From Clostridiales bacterium (GTDB lineage: Bacteria; Bacillota; Clostridia; Oscillospirales; Acutalibacteraceae), in NCBI GenBank assembly GCA_018364155.1, contig JAGZMM010000002.1:186001-250000 (forward strand): a stretch of 64,000 nt of DNA. Direction: 5' to 3'. Below the pieces are notes generated by a model. That model did not search any database and was not told the DNA's origin. It was given only the letters and a program-made list of their open reading frames with translations. Position 1 is the first letter of the stretch, and every line of letters begins with the position of its first letter. Both the position numbers and the translations under genes were made by a program. Of the stretch, positions 61,015-64,000 are shown piece by piece.

Positions 61015-61452
61015 ATGCGAAAAGGAAAGTTTAACATTGTCCTGCCGTTTTACGCCATTGTCGCCTTTGTGCTGGCGATTTTGGGTCAGGTGTTGCTGTG
61101 TGGCCTGCTGCTGGGCTTCGTGATCGCGGCAGAGCGGGACGAATGGGCGGTCCGGCAATGTATGCAGGCGTTTTTCCTGTCCATCGTCAGCGGGATTGCC
61201 GGCGTGGTACAGAGCATCATGGGCGTGTTCAACGTCGTTCCGGTGCTCAACTGGCTGACTAGCGGCATCACCAGCTTTGTTGTCGGCGTAATCTACCTGG
61301 TGGTCCTGATCTTTGCGATCATCGGCCTGGTGCATGTGTGCAAGGGCCAGGATGCGCGGGTGCCGTGGCTGACGACGCTGGCAGGCAAGGCCTACGGCGC
61401 CATTGCCCAACATACGGGGAATCCGGGCGGACCTTCCGGCCCGGCGGTATAA
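61015..61452 (+). CDS. Four-helix membrane protein (DUF4870/Tic20-like), 145 aa
   Basis: Hydrophobic helices lie at about 8-38, 50-72, 78-90 and 90-112; the C-terminus is short and rich in Gly and Pro. The build resembles DUF4870/Tic20-type proteins, but I cannot point to a decisive motif. It is monocistronic, between its own promoter and terminator. Function unknown. Confidence 0.7.
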   Translation: MRKGKFNIVLPFYAIVAFVLAILGQVLLCGLLLGFVIAAERDEWAVRQCMQAFFLSIVSGIAGVVQSIMGVFNVVPVLNWLTSGITSFVVGVIYLVVLIFAIIGLVHVCKGQDARVPWLTTLAGKAYGAIAQHTGNPGGPSGPAV

Positions 61453-61481
61453 GGCCCAATTATCCGGATATCGAAGCAATG

Positions 61482-61512
61482 AAAAGGGCAGCCAATTTGG
61501 CTGTCCTTTTTG
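61482..61512 (+). terminator. Terminator of the small membrane protein gene
   Basis: AAAAGGGCAGCCA pairs with TGGCTGTCCTTTT (one G-U) around ATT, ending in five T. Confidence 0.85.
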
Positions 61513-61574
61513 CATTGCTTGTTACAATTGAGTTCGTAGTTCCATTCGCTGGCTTTCTCTTTTTATTCCAAAGG

Positions 61575-61613
61575 AGCGGCCCTCCTGTACCTAAATAGTA
61601 CAGGAGGGCCGCT
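61575..61613. terminator. Perfect 16-bp hairpin behind the PL11 gene
   Basis: AGCGGCCCTCCTGTAC (61575-61590) and its exact complement (61598-61613) around a 7-nt loop. The T tract is poor on both sides, but it lies just after the end of the minus-strand lyase gene. Confidence 0.6.
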
Positions 61614-61657
61614 TTGCGCATGAGAGCAAATGTACCGGTGAAAACCAAAACCGTCGG

Positions 61658-64000
61658 TTATCGCTGCAGGGTCATTTTCACCGTTTTACCCGAGTCAAGC
61701 CAGATACCCTGCGCACCCTGGCATTTTACCGTCAGCGTACGTGCGCCGGCGGAACCAAAGGAGAGCGTCAAGGTCCAGGTGCGGACGTTTCCATTGTCCA
61801 CATAGCTGGAAGAGGATACAAGGCCTGCGCCGCTTTCATTGAAGAGAGCAACCTTGGTCACATCGGTGTTGGTCTTAATCTGGAAGGTAATGGGAGCGTT
61901 CACTTTCATCGAGCCGGATGCGATTCCAGCGGAAAGAACCTGCGGGTTATTCCCGGCAGGAGGAGCAATGGGGGTATTGCTGACCGTAAAGGAAAGCTTT
62001 GTGCCGGTGGAACCCAGCTTTCCGTCATCCCCGGCCGTGTGTACGATCAGGCTGCGCTCCCCAACCGTACCAAGCGCAAAGGTAAGCTGGAAGGTCTTGG
62101 TGTTGTCCCCGTTGTCCACGCCGTCGTAAGTGCCGTCTACCGCCAAGTAGCTGCCGCCTTCGTTTTGCAGCACCACTCTGGAGACGGACGCATCCGTATT
62201 CACCGTTACCGTAATGGTTTCATTGACCGCATAGACCTTTTTATCCGTACTGGCCGTAACATCGTTGAGAGGATTGGAGGGAACATAAATATCCGTTCTC
62301 TGCTGAGGCAGCGGGGCTTCATCGCCCAGATAGAAGCTGGGGAAACCAGGAGAGTTGTAGCCGCCGTTCTGGCTGGCCACACCCTGGCGGTAGAGAGGAT
62401 CGTGCATCAGGGTACGGATGCCGTAATCCGTGGGGATCAGGGAGGTAACGATACCCAGGCACTGATCGTCGCCCGAGCCGTAGCGTCCCACCAGCTCTTC
62501 ACGCCAGTCGCCCCACAGGTCCACCTTGAAGGGCAGGCGGTCTGCGCCGTCGTCCTCACCGTTGACGATGCCGGTCTGGAGCCATTCGCTGCTCTCCAGG
62601 GTATCCGGATCAAAGGAACGGATGACCGAGCTGTAGGTGTTGATGCCCAACTGGGTAAGTCCTCCGCCGAACCAGATGGCATAGGCTCTGGGCAGGCCCT
62701 TGTTCACATTGTTGAGGCTGGAGCCGTCTTCGTTGGTCAGCCGTTCGCCGGTGGCGAAGTTATAGACGCCGCCCATATCTCCCTCGGCGCTGCCGGTCTG
62801 GACGCCGGGGAAACGGTTGGTAAGCTTGCCGACGATGGTGCCCGTTTCATCTTTGCCGGCGTAAACGCCGAAGATCAGGGAATTGCGGCTGTCTACATTC
62901 ACGTTGCGGTCGGCGTCCAAGTCGGTGTTGCCCACAAGCGGGTCGTGAACGGTGATACCAGGCATCCATCCATACTGCTCACCGGTACGGATGTCGTCGT
63001 AAATATGCTCTTCATTGGAACTATAGAAAAGGAGCTTGTTGGATTTGTCCGCAGGAAGCAGATAGCTGTAATCGCCGTGGCGCAGAGGAGCCCACTGGCT
63101 CATTCCGCTGTTGCGCAGCTCCTCGGTGCCGTAGAAAACTTCGCCGCGGGGCGGAGGTCCGCTCAATCCATTCTCGGCATAGTCGTCCGACAGAGGCATC
63201 ATGTCGCCGATGAGGACCAAGGGCAGAATCTTATAAATGCCGTCTACCTTCTGGTCGCTCAGCTTTAACGTCATGCCCTTGAACAGCACCTCATCCTTAC
63301 CATCGCCGTCCAAGTCGCCAGACTGGATCTGGTGATTGCCGCGGTTCTGGTAATCATATGCGTCGCCGCCCAGCGACCAGTATTCGGAGTCGGCCGAGTC
63401 AAAGGTGGCGAAAAGCTCCACCGTGTCGTCGGAGGGATCTTCGTTGTTATGAGTGTCGATGGTAAAGGCGGCAAGGGTGGTACGAGCATAATAGCCGCGG
63501 TTGGAAACCGCATACCACTTTTGACCGTCCAAAGATGCCACCACTCCGGTGAAGCGGCTGGCGCGGTTGCCCTGTGCATCGCCCCAGACAGCCTGCTTCC
63601 ACGGATTCTCCAGCCAGTAGGCTTCCTTTTCGTCCATAAACTGCGCTTTGTACCCTTCCGGATCGCCCAACGTGCTCTCGTGAGGGAACGCCAGGTAAGA
63701 GAAGTTGCCGCGCTGGGTTTCCGGCGTCATGGCCCAGTTGTCGCCGTCCACGCTGCCCGCATACTTGTGGGGATAATCGGTGGAATCGATGATATACCCT
63801 TCGCCGGCATTCGCGTCGTACTTAAAGGCGGTAAACCATTCGCCGCCGGGAGCAGGACCGGTGGGGCCCACATGATAGGTTTTGATCCAGCGCTTCAAAT
63901 CCTTGTCGTTGACGCCATCGTTGCCCCCCACCTGGATCGGGCTGCGGTAGGAGATGGTGAAGCTGTTGAGAATAGCCCAATGCTCGTCGAGCTTTTGCGT
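61658..64000 (-). CDS. PL11-family rhamnogalacturonan lyase with two C-terminal Ig-like modules, 5' end outside window
   Basis: The frame is open to the right edge (780 residues seen); a GTG at 63931 is inside the gene, since coding sequence continues above it (for example TQKLDEHWAILNSF). The catalytic beta-propeller has GNHQIQSGDLDGDGKDEVLFKG (Ca2+-type Asp loop, first 20 residues shown), LWGDWREELVGRYG and RTLMHDPLYRQG, marks of PL11 lyases. Two similar beta-sandwich repeats of about 90 residues end the protein (start near DVTASTDKKVYAVNETI and SGSMKVNAPITFQI). It cuts the pectin backbone outside the cell. The signal peptide would lie beyond the window. Confidence 0.93.
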   Translation of the reverse strand, partial: TQKLDEHWAILNSFTISYRSPIQVGGNDGVNDKDLKRWIKTYHVGPTGPAPGGEWFTAFKYDANAGEGYIIDSTDYPHKYAGSVDGDNWAMTPETQRGNFSYLAFPHESTLGDPEGYKAQFMDEKEAYWLENPWKQAVWGDAQGNRASRFTGVVASLDGQKWYAVSNRGYYARTTLAAFTIDTHNNEDPSDDTVELFATFDSADSEYWSLGGDAYDYQNRGNHQIQSGDLDGDGKDEVLFKGMTLKLSDQKVDGIYKILPLVLIGDMMPLSDDYAENGLSGPPPRGEVFYGTEELRNSGMSQWAPLRHGDYSYLLPADKSNKLLFYSSNEEHIYDDIRTGEQYGWMPGITVHDPLVGNTDLDADRNVNVDSRNSLIFGVYAGKDETGTIVGKLTNRFPGVQTGSAEGDMGGVYNFATGERLTNEDGSSLNNVNKGLPRAYAIWFGGGLTQLGINTYSSVIRSFDPDTLESSEWLQTGIVNGEDDGADRLPFKVDLWGDWREELVGRYGSGDDQCLGIVTSLIPTDYGIRTLMHDPLYRQGVASQNGGYNSPGFPSFYLGDEAPLPQQRTDIYVPSNPLNDVTASTDKKVYAVNETITVTVNTDASVSRVVLQNEGGSYLAVDGTYDGVDNGDNTKTFQLTFALGTVGERSLIVHTAGDDGKLGSTGTKLSFTVSNTPIAPPAGNNPQVLSAGIASGSMKVNAPITFQIKTNTDVTKVALFNESGAGLVSSSSYVDNGNVRTWTLTLSFGSAGARTLTVKCQGAQGIWLDSGKTVKMTLQR

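Overview
The window reads as a chromosomal segment of a Gram-positive anaerobe of the Clostridia; Oscillospirales/Ruminococcaceae would be my guess. Supporting signs are T-box control, GGAGG-type ribosome binding sites, ThyX instead of ThyA, a membrane pyrophosphatase plus a PPi-type phosphofructokinase, indolepyruvate:ferredoxin oxidoreductase, an NdvB-type glucan synthase and a rhamnogalacturonan lyase. By eye the base composition is moderately GC-rich, except for an AT-rich island near 51.35-52.45 kb. The genus is an inference.

Layout. 0-13.5 kb: a sodium symporter (cut by the window edge), a small autoregulated XRE protein, a YbjQ/prohibitin membrane cluster, a class II aldolase, the ion-pumping pyrophosphatase HppA, a two-gene methyl-folate/methionine module (homocysteine methyltransferase-MTHFR fusion plus a stand-alone pterin methyltransferase), a CapA-like lipoprotein, a TtcA-like tRNA thiolase and rplM-rpsI. 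13.5-24.8 kb: one minus-strand operon of intact phage head and tail genes (TerS, TerL, portal, scaffold, capsid, beta-helix tailspike, connectors, tail tube, Dit, Tal) with its own promoter. It has no integrase, repressor, lysis, replication or tape-measure gene. 25-31 kb: YjbQ, a two-component system, an HtrA protease and PPi-PFK. 31-42 kb: a 2454-residue cyclic-glucan-synthase-like protein with an XRE neighbour, and a Ca2+ P-type ATPase. 42-46 kb: a non-coding stretch rich in DnaA-box-like words, a HAD phosphatase, a Cys-rich DUF6062-like protein, Ogg and Fba.

46.3-51 kb: an operon iorA-iorB-paaK-alkD preceded by a T-box leader whose specifier loop appears to hold UGG (Trp). This suggests the enzymes run in the biosynthetic direction, turning arylacetates into aromatic amino acids when tRNA-Trp is uncharged. 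51.3-52.6 kb: an AT-rich island with a PUA-like/HNH nuclease, lying between a truncated tRNA-Pro 3' end and an intact tRNA-Leu(GAG). 52.7-57.9 kb: nth, then a thyX-tmk-led operon ending in 5-formyl-THF cyclo-ligase. 58-64 kb: a 30-residue Cys-rich membrane peptide, mltG with a U32 peptidase, a small membrane protein and a PL11 rhamnogalacturonan lyase running off the window.

Themes that link genes: one-carbon/folate metabolism (MTHFR, pterin methyltransferase, ThyX, 5-FCL), pyrophosphate use (HppA, PPi-PFK), base-excision repair (Ogg, AlkD, Nth) and aromatic amino acid salvage. The two most unusual items are the T-box-controlled ior-paaK operon and the minimal phage particle operon.
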